Assembly: GCA_034519515.1 (NCBI GenBank) | Contig: JAXHOK010000041.1 | Location: 37,938 to 101,937 of the forward strand | Source of the DNA: Arcicella sp034519515 | GTDB taxonomy: Bacteria; Bacteroidota; Bacteroidia; Cytophagales; Spirosomataceae | Direction of reading: 5' to 3' | DNA length: 64,000 bases | Part shown: piece by piece, positions 26,934 to 36,736 of the stretch | Position numbering within the stretch: position 1 is the stretch's first letter | How the letters are laid out: each line of letters begins with the position of its first letter | The notes under the pieces: model-generated | Told to the model about the DNA's origin: nothing | Seen by the model: only the letters and a program-made list of their open reading frames with translations | Databases searched by the model: none | Made by a program: the position numbers and the translations under genes

Positions 26934-28028
26934 TTATTTGAATAAAAAGCCAACAGGAGCAATTTCTGCCTTCACTGAATCTATTAACGTTCCGTTACTT
27001 TGATACCTAATTACATAACCTGCTTGTTTATATGAAGGCGTAATTCCCCCATAAATAATTCCATTTTTAGCATCAAATCCAAAACCCGTGAAAGTACGTT
27101 TTATTAAAGGCGTTGTAGTTGAAATAGTAGCATCAGTTACATTGAAGCTGTAGATATCTCCTTTTTGTTTATATCCATCAGCAGTATCTGTGTATGAATA
27201 CTCAAAGAAAATAGCCGTTTTACTGGCATTCATAGCCAAGTTAGTAGGAGATTTAGATGTGCTTGTCCCAGCTTTCAATCGTGCTTCAATTGTTTTAGAA
27301 GTTGGATTGATACGAAGAATTTCATTGCCAGCCGTACACCAAATTTTATTATTAGCATCAACTACCAAATTAGCAGCAGATTGGGGTAATGTAATTTTAT
27401 TTGATACTTCATCTTTGCTAATATCAATTACAGTTAAAATCTTTATTCCAGAGTAAAGAGTATTGCCAATAAACGCTTCGTTACCCACAATAACAATACC
27501 TTCTGAGCCATTTTGTACAGGTATTTTCTTGGTAATTTTGTTTGTGATGAGGTCAATTACTGCCACGTAGCCTAATTTATAAGAAAAATCAGGATTAAAA
27601 GTATCCCAACAAACCACATAAGCTTTATTTGTGCCAGCCTTGATTACACTTCGTGGGTTTTCAACCTCTCTAATCGTTGCCACAGATTTGAATGTTCCTG
27701 CCGTTACAATTTCTACAGCATCTTTCCCATTAGTAGAGTTATCCACCAAAATTATTCCTTTACCGTCCGACTCTGCATATCCCGCAACTAAGCCTGACAG
27801 AGAGCGAGTATTTTCTTTTTGGAAAACATCGTAAGAAATCGTTTTGACAGTTGGGTTGTACAAAGAAATTGTCCCGTTATTGTCTTGAAAATTACCTGAA
27901 TTTACTACAAAAACCCCTGCATCATACGGCTGAGAAGGTTCTGGTTCGGAAGTTTTAGTACATGAATTGAGCCCCAAAAGTAAAGATGCTGCGAAAATTG
28001 AACGCACAAAATTTGAATTGATTTGCAT
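26934..28028 (-). CDS. btuG: BtuG-like surface lipoprotein (YncE-type beta-propeller)
   Basis: The 364 residues carry a lipoprotein signal (IFAASLLLGLNSC, Cys near residue 23) followed by seven-bladed-propeller repeats such as YDAGVFVVNSGNF, AYVVCWDTF, LGYVAVIDLITNKI and LTVIDISKDEV. In gut Bacteroides, BtuG is a surface propeller that binds B12 very tightly and docks on the BtuB receptor. This gene directly follows btuB under the same riboswitch, so the same job is likely. The symbol is assigned from fold and context, not from close sequence matching. Confidence 0.8.
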   Translation of the reverse strand: MQINSNFVRSIFAASLLLGLNSCTKTSEPEPSQPYDAGVFVVNSGNFQDNNGTISLYNPTVKTISYDVFQKENTRSLSGLVAGYAESDGKGIILVDNSTNGKDAVEIVTAGTFKSVATIREVENPRSVIKAGTNKAYVVCWDTFNPDFSYKLGYVAVIDLITNKITKKIPVQNGSEGIVIVGNEAFIGNTLYSGIKILTVIDISKDEVSNKITLPQSAANLVVDANNKIWCTAGNEILRINPTSKTIEARLKAGTSTSKSPTNLAMNASKTAIFFEYSYTDTADGYKQKGDIYSFNVTDATISTTTPLIKRTFTGFGFDAKNGIIYGGITPSYKQAGYVIRYQSNGTLIDSVKAEIAPVGFLFK

Positions 28029-28069
28029 TGTTGTATTGTTTAATATAAATGAAAAATTATTGAATTTTA

Positions 28070-30025
28070 TTAATTGAAAACACTTCCCGAAAACACCAAA
28101 CCCAACGAAAAACTCCGCCCAGGCATGGCATTTTTTCGGACACTTGGATAAACTGTGTCCGTCAGATTATTGACTTGAAAAATTAGATTGCTTTGAATCT
28201 TACCGACCTTAACTTTCCCCGAAATCGTTGAATTTAGTAGGAAATTGGGTGGAAAAGGTCGTCCAGAATGGTCGAAAGTAATGAAGCGTTCGGAGTTATA
28301 AAGTCCTTGAATATTCAACGACCAATCGCCTTTACCCACGTATGCCGTTCCCGTGATTGTGTGCAAGGGAACATAAATTAATTGCTTTCCGATGATGTCC
28401 ACCGCATAAGCGTCATAGACCTTTTGTTGGCTTGAATTAGTGTAGGCGTAGGTACTCGAAAATCCCGCCAACATCTTATTTTTCAGATATTTAACATTTC
28501 CAGATAGCTCAAATCCTTGGGCTAAAACTTGCTGTAAATTCTCTACTCGATAACCCTTGTCAGGATTCCAATAAGTCCAATCATCAATCAAATTATGATA
28601 GGCATTAATTCCCAAAGAAGTATTGAGATTTGGCGAAATTATCCGTTTCCAATTAATGCCTATTTCCTTGTTAAAACCACTTTCAGGGCGGATATTCACA
28701 TTGCCAAGCACTTTCCAGTAACGTTCATTGAGGGTTGGTAAACGGTAACTTCGGGCAACGTTACCCGAAAATTTCAACTGATTTTTTTCGGATGAAATTA
28801 ATGAATATTCCAACCCGAAAGAGGGTGTAAACGGAACGGCATATCGGGTTGAGAAAGCCTGACGAAGATTAATTGAGGTGGTTAATTTTTCAGTGAATTG
28901 TTGGCGGATTAGTGCAAATACATCCTGCCGACTTTCAGTAATTGCCCCACCGCCGTAGCCATCAACTTTTGCGATGAAATGCACAAATTCACCCCCAACT
29001 CTGATGGTGGTATTACGAAAGGAATTCTCTTTCTTGAACGATAATTCATGTTCAACTCGGGCAATGTAACGATCTGTTTCTGAATGACTTGGCGATGAAA
29101 AATCTCCTTTTCCATAATCAATAATATCCCGAACAAACCCTACTTTGATATTGGTATTTTTGAGTTGATAATTGGTCAAAAAACGATAGGCTTTGCTCTG
29201 CGTAATTTCCCTAAAATCAAGCACATCGGGCTGTATGACAAGTTTATTATCGGTCAGCCAAATATTCAAAGAAAGCGTATTTCCATTCTTTTTCTTCAAA
29301 TATAAATCTTGAATAAATCCCTTTTGAGCCGTTTCGGAAGGCTCAATCGGATACGTTCTGCCATCGTTGGCGGTGCGTTCAATTTCGTTGAATTGATTGT
29401 TGAATTGACTTCCGTACAATAAAGTTTTACCCGAAAATTGCAAACCCGATTTACTGACTTCCACAAATCTCAAACCCGTTTGAAAATTATAATTATCAAA
29501 ACTTCCATATTGCCCACCAAGCGTTAAATTAAGTCCCTTTTGTTTCCATTTTGGCACTGAACTCAATAAAATACTTCCCCCCACGGCATCCGAACCCACA
29601 CAACTGGCAGCAGAACCGTACTGAATTGCCATTTCATCAAAACCCAATACTGGCACCGTCGAAAAATCAGTTTGCCCCGCCATCGGACTATTGATGTTGA
29701 GTCCATTCCAAAGTACCGCAGTGTGCACGGCGGAAGTGCCACGAAAAGAAATGCTGGTCAATTGCCCAGAACCGTAACTTTTGAAAGCAACGGGTGACTG
29801 AAATTGTAAAAAATCGGCTAAGGTTTGGAATTGAAATTTGGACAAAGTAGCTGAATCAACTTTTTGTACTTTCAAGCCCGCCATAAAATGTTCAGTCGAA
29901 AAACCCAGCACTTTCACTTCCTCAATTTGTTTATTCGGAATTTCTTGGGCGTGGAGATACACAGGAAAAAATCCCATCAAGAGAAGTATAACCCAAAAAC
30001 GGGTTCCATACACAATAGAAGACAT
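28070..30025 (-). CDS. btuB: TonB-dependent cobalamin receptor BtuB
   Basis: The 651 residues open with a signal peptide ending FFPVYLHAQ. The plug includes LADFLQFQSPVAFKSYGSGQLTSISFRGTSAVHTAVLWNGLNINSPM, and the barrel finishes with PGRSFSLGLVF. The length is typical of BtuB-type receptors. It is the first gene after the cobalamin riboswitch, and is followed by the BtuG-like lipoprotein, so B12 or another corrinoid is the expected ligand. The ATG at 30025 is supported by the signal peptide starting 10 residues later. Confidence 0.92.
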   Translation of the reverse strand: MSSIVYGTRFWVILLLMGFFPVYLHAQEIPNKQIEEVKVLGFSTEHFMAGLKVQKVDSATLSKFQFQTLADFLQFQSPVAFKSYGSGQLTSISFRGTSAVHTAVLWNGLNINSPMAGQTDFSTVPVLGFDEMAIQYGSAASCVGSDAVGGSILLSSVPKWKQKGLNLTLGGQYGSFDNYNFQTGLRFVEVSKSGLQFSGKTLLYGSQFNNQFNEIERTANDGRTYPIEPSETAQKGFIQDLYLKKKNGNTLSLNIWLTDNKLVIQPDVLDFREITQSKAYRFLTNYQLKNTNIKVGFVRDIIDYGKGDFSSPSHSETDRYIARVEHELSFKKENSFRNTTIRVGGEFVHFIAKVDGYGGGAITESRQDVFALIRQQFTEKLTTSINLRQAFSTRYAVPFTPSFGLEYSLISSEKNQLKFSGNVARSYRLPTLNERYWKVLGNVNIRPESGFNKEIGINWKRIISPNLNTSLGINAYHNLIDDWTYWNPDKGYRVENLQQVLAQGFELSGNVKYLKNKMLAGFSSTYAYTNSSQQKVYDAYAVDIIGKQLIYVPLHTITGTAYVGKGDWSLNIQGLYNSERFITFDHSGRPFPPNFLLNSTISGKVKVGKIQSNLIFQVNNLTDTVYPSVRKNAMPGRSFSLGLVFSGSVFN

Positions 30026-30143
30026 AACAATATCTGTTAAGCCTTGACCAACGAATGTACCGTTGAATTGACCAAGAAAATAAAAAAGGAAATCTAACGC
30101 TCAATTTTGCCCATCCACCGTAGGCAACAAATTAAGAATAATA

Positions 30144-30395
30144 AAAGGCAGGTCTCCTGACTCGTTTTATCGTTTTCCGAACCTTCCCAGATGTCAGTTA
30201 CCAGTTATCAGTTATCAGTTATCAGAAATGTTATCAACCTCTGTTTACTGTTTACTGTTTACTGCCAACTGTTCCCAGTGGTTATTGAAGCATGAAAACG
30301 ACTTTACAAAACTTACAGTTGCGGGGACAGTATCGGCTTGTACCGATTTCCCTATTAAGCTATCATATTCGTACCGAGCCAAATACAAAGCACCC
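30144..30395 (-). promoter_or_regulatory. Cobalamin riboswitch with long variable-arm insert
   Basis: Read on the minus strand, the conserved parts appear in order: TACAAGCCGATACTGTCCCCGCAACTGTAA, then CCACTGGGA, then CTGGGAAGG, and the B12 box GAGTCAGGAGACCTGCC. This is the cobalamin riboswitch, which turns off uptake genes when adenosylcobalamin binds. It ends about 120 bases before btuB. The arm between CCACTG and GGGAAGG holds an 85-base stretch of heptad repeats, longer than usual. Confidence 0.92.
30191..30275. repeat. Tandem heptad repeats inside the riboswitch
   Basis: The plus strand shows about four CAGTTAT/CAGTTAC units (30195-30224) and then three TTTACTG units (30243-30265). The first set could pair partly with the second, giving a long weak stem. 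Similar heptads (CAGTTATCAATTAACAG near 18305, AATCACTAATCACC near 49100) lie in other gaps. Confidence 0.8.
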
Positions 30396-30539
30396 TAAAC
30401 TGTTGCAAAGGTAGGGGAAATTTTGGAATGTAGATTCGTTACATAATTATCTTTTGGAAGATTTCACTTAATTTAGCATTAAAATTAACGTTACGGAAGC
30501 CTTCCGTGCATCTTAAAGTTTACTCATAAACACAGCCTT

Positions 30540-31172
30540 ATGCTTCGTCAGAATTTTCTTATTTTGATATTATTTTTCATATTTAGTAAGCCTACTATTG
30601 CTCAAACCAAAACCGTTGGTCATTTTGCGGTGGGTTTTCAAAGTGGACTTTTGTTGCCCATTAATGCCAACAAAGGCATTGCCTCCGAACAAATGGGAAT
30701 CTCTAATGGCTTGTCTTTCAAGTATTTTCCTTCCGAACACTTTGCGATGGGCTTGGGTTTGCGGGTGATGAATAACCGTTTTCAAGGACAAACTACTGCC
30801 AACGATGTTTCCATTACCCAAGTTCCTTTCACGTTTGATTTTGACTGGTATCCCACCGAATGGCGATTGAAACCTTTTGTGGGTTTTAGTGCAGGCTTGC
30901 ATTTTTTTACGGTTACACCCGTGGCTGGGCTGGTCAATACTTTGAAAGAAATTCCTGATACTTATACTACACCTGCGTATTTAGCAACGCTTCGAGCTGG
31001 TCTGAAATATCAGCTTTCCGACCGAATTAGTATTCATGGCGAAGGCACATATTTTCAGGTAGCTGAACCTGGAGAGGCTTTTCTGTGGCAACAAAATGAT
31101 GGAACTATTTATCGCCAGTTTGCAAATAAAGCTACTTTTACGGTTGGATTATTTTATCATTTTGACGAATAA
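30540..31172 (+). CDS. Outer-membrane beta-barrel protein
   Basis: The 210 residues begin with a signal peptide (MLRQNFLILILFFIFSKPTIAQ). Alternating hydrophobic strands follow (FKYFPSEHFAMGLGLRVMNNRF, PTEWRLKPFVGFSAGLHFF, ISIHGEGTYFQV, ATFTVGLFYHF) with a C-terminal aromatic pattern typical of small 8-stranded barrels. No specific family is recognised. A short palindrome ACGGAAGCCTTCCGT (30493-30507) lies 33 bases before the ATG and the riboswitch lies just beyond, transcribed the other way. Confidence 0.75.
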   Translation: MLRQNFLILILFFIFSKPTIAQTKTVGHFAVGFQSGLLLPINANKGIASEQMGISNGLSFKYFPSEHFAMGLGLRVMNNRFQGQTTANDVSITQVPFTFDFDWYPTEWRLKPFVGFSAGLHFFTVTPVAGLVNTLKEIPDTYTTPAYLATLRAGLKYQLSDRISIHGEGTYFQVAEPGEAFLWQQNDGTIYRQFANKATFTVGLFYHFDE

Positions 31173-31326
31173 TTTTGCGGTACACGGGGAACGGTAAAAG
31201 AGGAACGGCAAATATCACAGCGAAAAAACTAAGTTCCATTTATTTCAATTTTATTCTTAACAATTCCGTAACATAAGGATAACATAAGCATAATACACCC
31301 ATAACACACAGTTTATATTGTCATTC

Positions 31327-31334
31327 TAATTTTG
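31327..31334 (+). promoter_or_regulatory. Possible Bacteroidota -7 box before the TonB receptor gene
   Basis: TAATTTTG fits TAnnTTTG exactly and lies 19 bases before the chosen ATG at 31353. I could not find a clear TTG-type -33 partner at the right distance, so this is a weak call. Confidence 0.3.
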
Positions 31335-31352
31335 CATCACAAAAAAACCAAT

Positions 31353-34148
31353 ATGATGATGCAAAAATTACTGAGTACAATTTTAATCCTAATCGCTTCA
31401 ATCGCTTTCACTTTCGCCCAAGACGGCACAATCAGAGGTACTATTAAAGATGTAAAAACCAAAGAAGATTTGGTTGGCGCAACCGTTTTCATTGATGGCT
31501 TAAACAAAGGAGTCGCCGCCGACATCAACGGTTTCTTCTCCATCAGTACAGTTCCCGTGGGGACTTACAAATTGAAAATTTCCTTCGTTGGTTACAAACC
31601 CAAATTTATTGAAAATGTAAAAGTCCTTGCTCAACAAATTACGGAAATCAATGCTTTTATCGAAGAAGAAGGGGCAACCTTGAATGAAGTCAAGGTACTT
31701 GGACAGCGATTGACGAATACCGAGGTTTCGGTGATTTCTGAGATTAAAGCCGCTCAGCAAATTGTAAGCGGTATTTCTGCCGCTCAAATCGCAAAGACCC
31801 AAGATAGAGACGCTGCCGCAGTTGCTAAAAGAATTCCTGGGGTAACAATTACAGGAGGTCGTTTTATCAACATTCGTGGACTGAGTCAGCGTTATAACAA
31901 TGTGATGTTACACAACGCTTTTACGCCAAGTATGGAAACTGACGTTAAATCGTTTTCATTCGATGTTATTCCAAGTTCACAAATAGACCGTTTTTTGATT
32001 TTTAAAACCCCAGCCGCTGAAATTCCTGGTGATTTTGGGGGTGGTATCGTTAAAATATTTACAAAAGGTGTTCCCGATAGAACCTCCTTCACTTTTGATG
32101 CCACTTTTGGTTATCGGGAAGGAACAACCTTCAACGAGTTTAGACGAGCTTCACAAGGGAAAAATTACTGGAATGGTTTTGATAATGGCTACAACGACCT
32201 GCCTGGCATCATACCCGCCAAGATTGACCCAATCGCACAAAGTGCCGAGACGATTGCCGCTTACAGTAATGCTTTCAGAAATAACTGGGAGGCTGAGAAA
32301 ATAAGTGCTACTCCCGACCAGCGTTACGCCCTAACGGCAAGTTTGAGAGTTTTAGACAACGATTTATTTAAGATTGGCAACACAACATCAATTACGTACA
32401 GCAATTTATCGCAGTACTACCGTGCAAAACGTAATGATTTCAATACTAACATTGCCAACACAAAATCACAGATATACGATTTTAATGACGACACCTACAA
32501 CCGCACTATTAGGGTTGGTATTTTGCACAACTGGACGGTTCGGATAGGTGAAAACCATCAAATAAACTTTAAAAATTTATTTAATCAATCCAGTTTAGGG
32601 AACTACACAAACCGCTTCGGAACTGTTATTGAAAACGGTACTACGCAAAATAATAATTCGTTTGACCAAGTGTTCAGAGGAATCTACACAGGGCAGTTAA
32701 CGGGTAAACACGACCTAAACGATAAGAAAACATCCATTGACTGGGTTGTTGGTTACAACAGTTCTTACAGAAACCAGCCCGATTACAGAAGATTTCGCTC
32801 TGATGTGGATTTAAACAACGGACAACGGACGGTGTTCATTCCAGTTGGTACGGCTCAAGCCTTTTTCTTGGGAAGAGTATTCACAGAATTGGATGAAAAT
32901 AGTTACACGGGGTCGTTGAACCTAACACAAAAATTAGCCTTGACCAAGGATCGGGATTTAGAGATAAAAGCGGGTCTTTTCTATGAAGATAAGCAACGAG
33001 ACTACGCTACCCGTAACTTGGGATACAAACGTAGTTCTTTTGCACAATTAGACTTTACTAACATCACTCAGTTGTTTCAAACAGCCAACATTGGACCCAA
33101 TGGTATTTTGATTGATGAACAGACCAATCCGAATGATTCCTACGATGCGTCTAACAAATTACTTGCTTATTACGGACAAGTAAATCTCCCTATCACCAAA
33201 AAACTAAACATTATTGCGGGTGTGCGTGTCGAAGACAACACACAAAGCCTTAATAGTGCTTTCATCGGTGGTGCTGCGGTGCGGGTGAATAATCCCGTTA
33301 CCAGTGTGCTTCCGTCCGCCAATCTAACGTACAATCTCTCGGAAAAAATGCTCTTGAGAGCTGCTTACGGAAAATCTTTGAATCGTCCAGAGTTTCGTGA
33401 AATCGCTCCACTTTCGTTTTATGACTTCAACTTTAACGTAGTTTTTAACGGTAATCCAAACTTAAAGACGGCTGATATTGATAATTATGACCTTCGTTGG
33501 GAATATTATCCTACGCCTTCTGAGGTTGTCAGTTTTGCGGTTTTCTATAAAAACTTCAAAAATGCTATTGAGGCTGAAATTGACGCAAATGCTGGTTCAT
33601 TGGGAGCGAAAAACTTCAATTTTGACAATTTTGAGCAAGCATACGATATGGGGGTTGAGGTTGAAATTAGAAAATCACTCAGAAATTTATCTTCAAATCC
33701 GTTCATACAAAACACCAATTTGGTGTTTAATGCTGCCTTAATTCAAAGCCGTGTTACTGATTTAAGGGCAACCATACCAGTGGACAGACCGCTGCAAGGA
33801 CAATCACCTTTCATCGTTAACGCTGGGCTTTATTACGGTACTCCCGAAACCAAATGGCAGGGTAGTTTATTGTATAATGTTTCGGGTAAAAGAATCTTTG
33901 CCGTGGGTTTTGATGGCTACCCTGACCTTTACGAAATGCCAAGAAACGTGATTGACCTAAATATTTCCAGAAAGATTGGTAAAAATTTAGTGATGAGACT
34001 GAGTGCATCTGACTTGCTTAATCAAGAGTTCTTGATTCTTCAAGACGGAAACCGAGACGGAAACTTTGAAAGACAAAATGATGAGGTAATTCAAAATTAT
34101 AAACCAGGTCGTCTGTATTCGATAGGGCTTTCTTATACAATTAATTAG
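31353..34148 (+). CDS. TonB-dependent receptor with carboxypeptidase-like N-domain
   Basis: I chose ATG 31353 (MMMQKLLSTILILIASIAFTFAQ, a signal peptide); an upstream TTG only adds seven residues. About 931 residues: a regulatory-like domain (GTIRGTIKDVKTKEDLVGATVFI), a plug (AKRIPGVTITGGRFINIRGLSQRYNNVMLHNAF, GDFGGGIVKIFTKG) and a large barrel ending GRLYSIGLSYTIN. The plug wording (RGLSQRYNN...MLH) differs from SusC and is shared with a group of receptors paired to beta-helix lipoproteins. Its partner gene begins 32 bases downstream. The ligand is unknown. Confidence 0.88.
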   Translation: MMMQKLLSTILILIASIAFTFAQDGTIRGTIKDVKTKEDLVGATVFIDGLNKGVAADINGFFSISTVPVGTYKLKISFVGYKPKFIENVKVLAQQITEINAFIEEEGATLNEVKVLGQRLTNTEVSVISEIKAAQQIVSGISAAQIAKTQDRDAAAVAKRIPGVTITGGRFINIRGLSQRYNNVMLHNAFTPSMETDVKSFSFDVIPSSQIDRFLIFKTPAAEIPGDFGGGIVKIFTKGVPDRTSFTFDATFGYREGTTFNEFRRASQGKNYWNGFDNGYNDLPGIIPAKIDPIAQSAETIAAYSNAFRNNWEAEKISATPDQRYALTASLRVLDNDLFKIGNTTSITYSNLSQYYRAKRNDFNTNIANTKSQIYDFNDDTYNRTIRVGILHNWTVRIGENHQINFKNLFNQSSLGNYTNRFGTVIENGTTQNNNSFDQVFRGIYTGQLTGKHDLNDKKTSIDWVVGYNSSYRNQPDYRRFRSDVDLNNGQRTVFIPVGTAQAFFLGRVFTELDENSYTGSLNLTQKLALTKDRDLEIKAGLFYEDKQRDYATRNLGYKRSSFAQLDFTNITQLFQTANIGPNGILIDEQTNPNDSYDASNKLLAYYGQVNLPITKKLNIIAGVRVEDNTQSLNSAFIGGAAVRVNNPVTSVLPSANLTYNLSEKMLLRAAYGKSLNRPEFREIAPLSFYDFNFNVVFNGNPNLKTADIDNYDLRWEYYPTPSEVVSFAVFYKNFKNAIEAEIDANAGSLGAKNFNFDNFEQAYDMGVEVEIRKSLRNLSSNPFIQNTNLVFNAALIQSRVTDLRATIPVDRPLQGQSPFIVNAGLYYGTPETKWQGSLLYNVSGKRIFAVGFDGYPDLYEMPRNVIDLNISRKIGKNLVMRLSASDLLNQEFLILQDGNRDGNFERQNDEVIQNYKPGRLYSIGLSYTIN

Positions 34149-34180
34149 TACAAATAATCAAATAACCTAAAATTAGTATT

Positions 34181-35944
34181 ATGAACTTACAATCATTTCC
34201 AAGAAAATCTTTTGCTGTGATAGCATTACTTTTCTCATTAGGTGTGTTCTTTCAGTCTTGTAAAGACGACACAGCAGCTCCAGTTCCAGCTCCGACTATT
34301 TCTTTAACAACTTCAACTTTTCAAGGAATTGTAGGTTCGGACGTTACTTTGGCAGCGTCTGTAAATGCCCCAGGTGGATTAAAAACGATTACTGTTTTGA
34401 AAAACGGTGCTGCTTTTGATAGCAAAACTTATGCTGGTGAAACTTCGGCAACTTATTCAAAAGTTTACAACATTGAGAACCTCGCTTCAGGTTCAGTCGT
34501 AAACTTTACTCTTATTGCCACTGATAATAACAACGTAAAATCAGAAATTGGAACAATTGCAGTTACCGTTTCGGCGATTCCAGCAAAAACCATCGTTGAG
34601 GTCAAAGGACTTTTAACGGGCGATATTAGATGGACAAAAGACAAAATTTATAAACTCATGGGTTTTGTTCGGGTTGGTGGTGATACATTACAAATATCAG
34701 CCGCAAACGCAGTTACGGGAACTTTGACCATCGACCCAGGTACTTTGATTATCGGAGACCGTGCCACAAAGGGAACGCTCGTAATTCAACGTGGTAGTAG
34801 AATCATTGCCAATGGAACTGTCGCTGAACCCATCGTTTTCACTTCTGAAAGAGACCCCGGTTTTCGTGAACCAGGTGATTGGGGCGGTTTAGTAATTTGT
34901 GGAAAAGCTGTAAATAACCGTGCTGGTGGTTCTGACCAATTGGAAGGCGGCTACAAAGCATGGCACGGTGGAACGGTTGATACCGACAATTCGGGGTCAT
35001 TAAAGTATGTTCGTGTTGAGTTTGCTGGTGTGCCAGTCAATCCCAATCAAGAAGTAAACGCATTTACCTTTGGTTCGTTGGGTTCTGGAACTACGTTAGA
35101 ATATTTGCAAGCATCATTCGGACTTGATGACTCTTTTGAATGGTTCGGAGGAACTGTGAACGCTAAGTATTTGGTGGCATACAAAGGATTAGATGACGAT
35201 TTTGACTTAGATTTTGGATACAGAGGATTTGTTCAATTTGCCGTTGGTGTGAGAGGTTCTACCCAAGCTGATCAGTCTGGTTCTAATGGGTTTGAGGTTG
35301 ACAATGATGGACAAGGCACGGCTGCCGTACCTTTCACTGCACCAACCCTTGCAAACTTCAGTTTGATTGGAGCGAAACAATCAAGTGAAACCGCCATCTC
35401 TGCCCAATTCCAGAACGGAATGCACTTGCGTAGAAATTGTAAAATAAAGGTCTATAATACTTTTGTAACCGCTTATCCAAACGGTATATTCATTGACGGA
35501 GCAACCACTACGGCAAATGCTTTGAGTGGAGATTTGATTTTGAGAGGTATCGTTGTGGCAGGAGTTGATCAATACGGAACTAACGGATTTGGTACTGGTG
35601 GTTCGTCAAGATTCACTCCAGCTGGTTTCCCAATTCGTGATGTAACAACTGCCGTTCCAGCCGTAGCTTTTACCATTGGTACACAAAAACCTTCTGATTG
35701 GTTTGCCGCTCAGACTGGTAATAAGTTGGTGGCTAATTACGGATTAGTTGGTTTAAACACGGGAGTATTCGGTGGTTCAAGACCCAACTTTTCAATAGCT
35801 GCCACTGCAACACAAACGCTAACAAAGGGAGGCGTAACCTTACCAGCGGGACTTACTCCTACTGATTATGTTGGTGCTTTCAAAGATTCTGACTGGACAG
35901 CCACTTGGGCGGAGTTTTCTCCAAACACAGTGATGTATAAATAA
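34181..35944 (+). CDS. Beta-helix surface lipoprotein paired with the TonB receptor
   Basis: The 587 residues start with a lipoprotein signal (FAVIALLFSLGVFFQSC, Cys at about 27). An Ig-like domain follows (TISLTTSTFQGIVGSDVTLAASV), then a right-handed beta-helix-like body with GTLTIDPGTLIIGD, GTLVIQRGSRIIANG, EPIVFTSERDPG and DWGGLVICGKA. Pairs of this lipoprotein with a TonB receptor occur widely in Bacteroidota; I do not know an established ligand. There are Asp-rich stretches (GLDDDFDLDFGYRG) that may bind calcium, which is inference. Confidence 0.8.
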   Translation: MNLQSFPRKSFAVIALLFSLGVFFQSCKDDTAAPVPAPTISLTTSTFQGIVGSDVTLAASVNAPGGLKTITVLKNGAAFDSKTYAGETSATYSKVYNIENLASGSVVNFTLIATDNNNVKSEIGTIAVTVSAIPAKTIVEVKGLLTGDIRWTKDKIYKLMGFVRVGGDTLQISAANAVTGTLTIDPGTLIIGDRATKGTLVIQRGSRIIANGTVAEPIVFTSERDPGFREPGDWGGLVICGKAVNNRAGGSDQLEGGYKAWHGGTVDTDNSGSLKYVRVEFAGVPVNPNQEVNAFTFGSLGSGTTLEYLQASFGLDDSFEWFGGTVNAKYLVAYKGLDDDFDLDFGYRGFVQFAVGVRGSTQADQSGSNGFEVDNDGQGTAAVPFTAPTLANFSLIGAKQSSETAISAQFQNGMHLRRNCKIKVYNTFVTAYPNGIFIDGATTTANALSGDLILRGIVVAGVDQYGTNGFGTGGSSRFTPAGFPIRDVTTAVPAVAFTIGTQKPSDWFAAQTGNKLVANYGLVGLNTGVFGGSRPNFSIAATATQTLTKGGVTLPAGLTPTDYVGAFKDSDWTATWAEFSPNTVMYK

Positions 35945-35969
35945 AACTAAGCACGAGGCTTTTTAATAA

Positions 35970-36008
35970 ACGGAAGTCATTCTTCAAAAGGATGGCTTCC
36001 GTAAATTT
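35970..36008 (+). terminator. Terminator-like hairpin after the receptor/lipoprotein pair
   Basis: ACGGAAGTCAT (35970-35980) pairs with ATGGCTTCCGT (35992-36002), with one G-U pair, followed by AAATTTT. It lies 25 bases past the lipoprotein stop and just before the next small gene, so it may allow partial read-through. Confidence 0.5.
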
Positions 36009-36015
36009 TACCAAT

Positions 36016-36564
36016 ATGAAAAACATAATTCTTATATCATTCATCACGACTTTTATATTTTCCTGCCAATCGAAAAACGCTAAATCTAATGTATCATTCT
36101 CTGATAGTCAAAGAGATAGTCTTTTAACTAATATTATAACTTATATCTATATTCCCGCTCCCAAAGCAACCCAACAAACAAAATTTGAACCCCAGTTTAG
36201 AGATTTTTACGTAAAAAATAGTTCAAAATTCACGCTCAAAAATTTAGAAAAATCTCCCGATGGTTGGTATTATTTCTTAGTAATTCGTCCCGTTGCGGGG
36301 GGTAAAATGTTCAAAAGAGGGGTTTTGGGTAAATTCAAATTAAAAGAAAATTCTGTGATGCCCACTGAGTTTGAAGAAGTGGCAAATACGCCCCATTTGA
36401 AAGAAGGAATCGTGCAGGAACGAAGTAATTATTTATTTCAAGAATTAGTAAAAAATGGGAATCTCAATGCACAGATGCCCATGAAACAGTACATCGAGTG
36501 GCCCGATGAACATTTGGCTTATGATAAGAAAAATAATGAGTGGAAAGTTGTAAAACCGTATTGA
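36016..36564 (+). CDS. Small hypothetical lipoprotein
   Basis: I chose ATG 36016 because MKNIILISFITTFIFSC is a lipoprotein signal with Cys at residue 17; the frame opens eight codons earlier inside the terminator-like hairpin. About 182 residues, with FRDFYVKNSSKFTLKNLEKSPDGWYYFLVIRP and a closing MKQYIEWPDEHLAYDKKNNEWK. I do not recognise the family. It may be co-expressed with the receptor pair if the hairpin leaks. Confidence 0.65.
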   Translation: MKNIILISFITTFIFSCQSKNAKSNVSFSDSQRDSLLTNIITYIYIPAPKATQQTKFEPQFRDFYVKNSSKFTLKNLEKSPDGWYYFLVIRPVAGGKMFKRGVLGKFKLKENSVMPTEFEEVANTPHLKEGIVQERSNYLFQELVKNGNLNAQMPMKQYIEWPDEHLAYDKKNNEWKVVKPY

Positions 36565-36565
36565 T

Positions 36566-36668
36566 TATTCGATGTTCGATGCTCGTTTTTCGATGTTCGG
36601 AAAAATAACAATGCTAAATTTCCGAACATCGAGAAACGAACATCAAACATCGAAAAACGAACATCAAA
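36566..36668. repeat. TCGATGTTCG-type palindromic repeat, copy 3
   Basis: TTCGATGTTCGATGCTCG and TTTTTCGATGTTCGG (36568-36600) face CCGAACATCGAGAAACG, AACATCAAACATCG and AAAAACGAACATC (36621-36668). Same family as 23713-23815 and 26200-26333. It begins two bases after the lipoprotein stop. Confidence 0.7.
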
Positions 36669-36736
36669 AAGTGGGTTTCCTCTTTGTTTCGACAAGGAGA
36701 AAGTCCAAACGGATTTTCATATTGGTGTAATGAAGC

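Noticed and set aside
30195..30265. Origin-type iterons
   Set aside because: The heptads lie inside the cobalamin riboswitch and similar heptads occur in many gaps. No replication gene is nearby.
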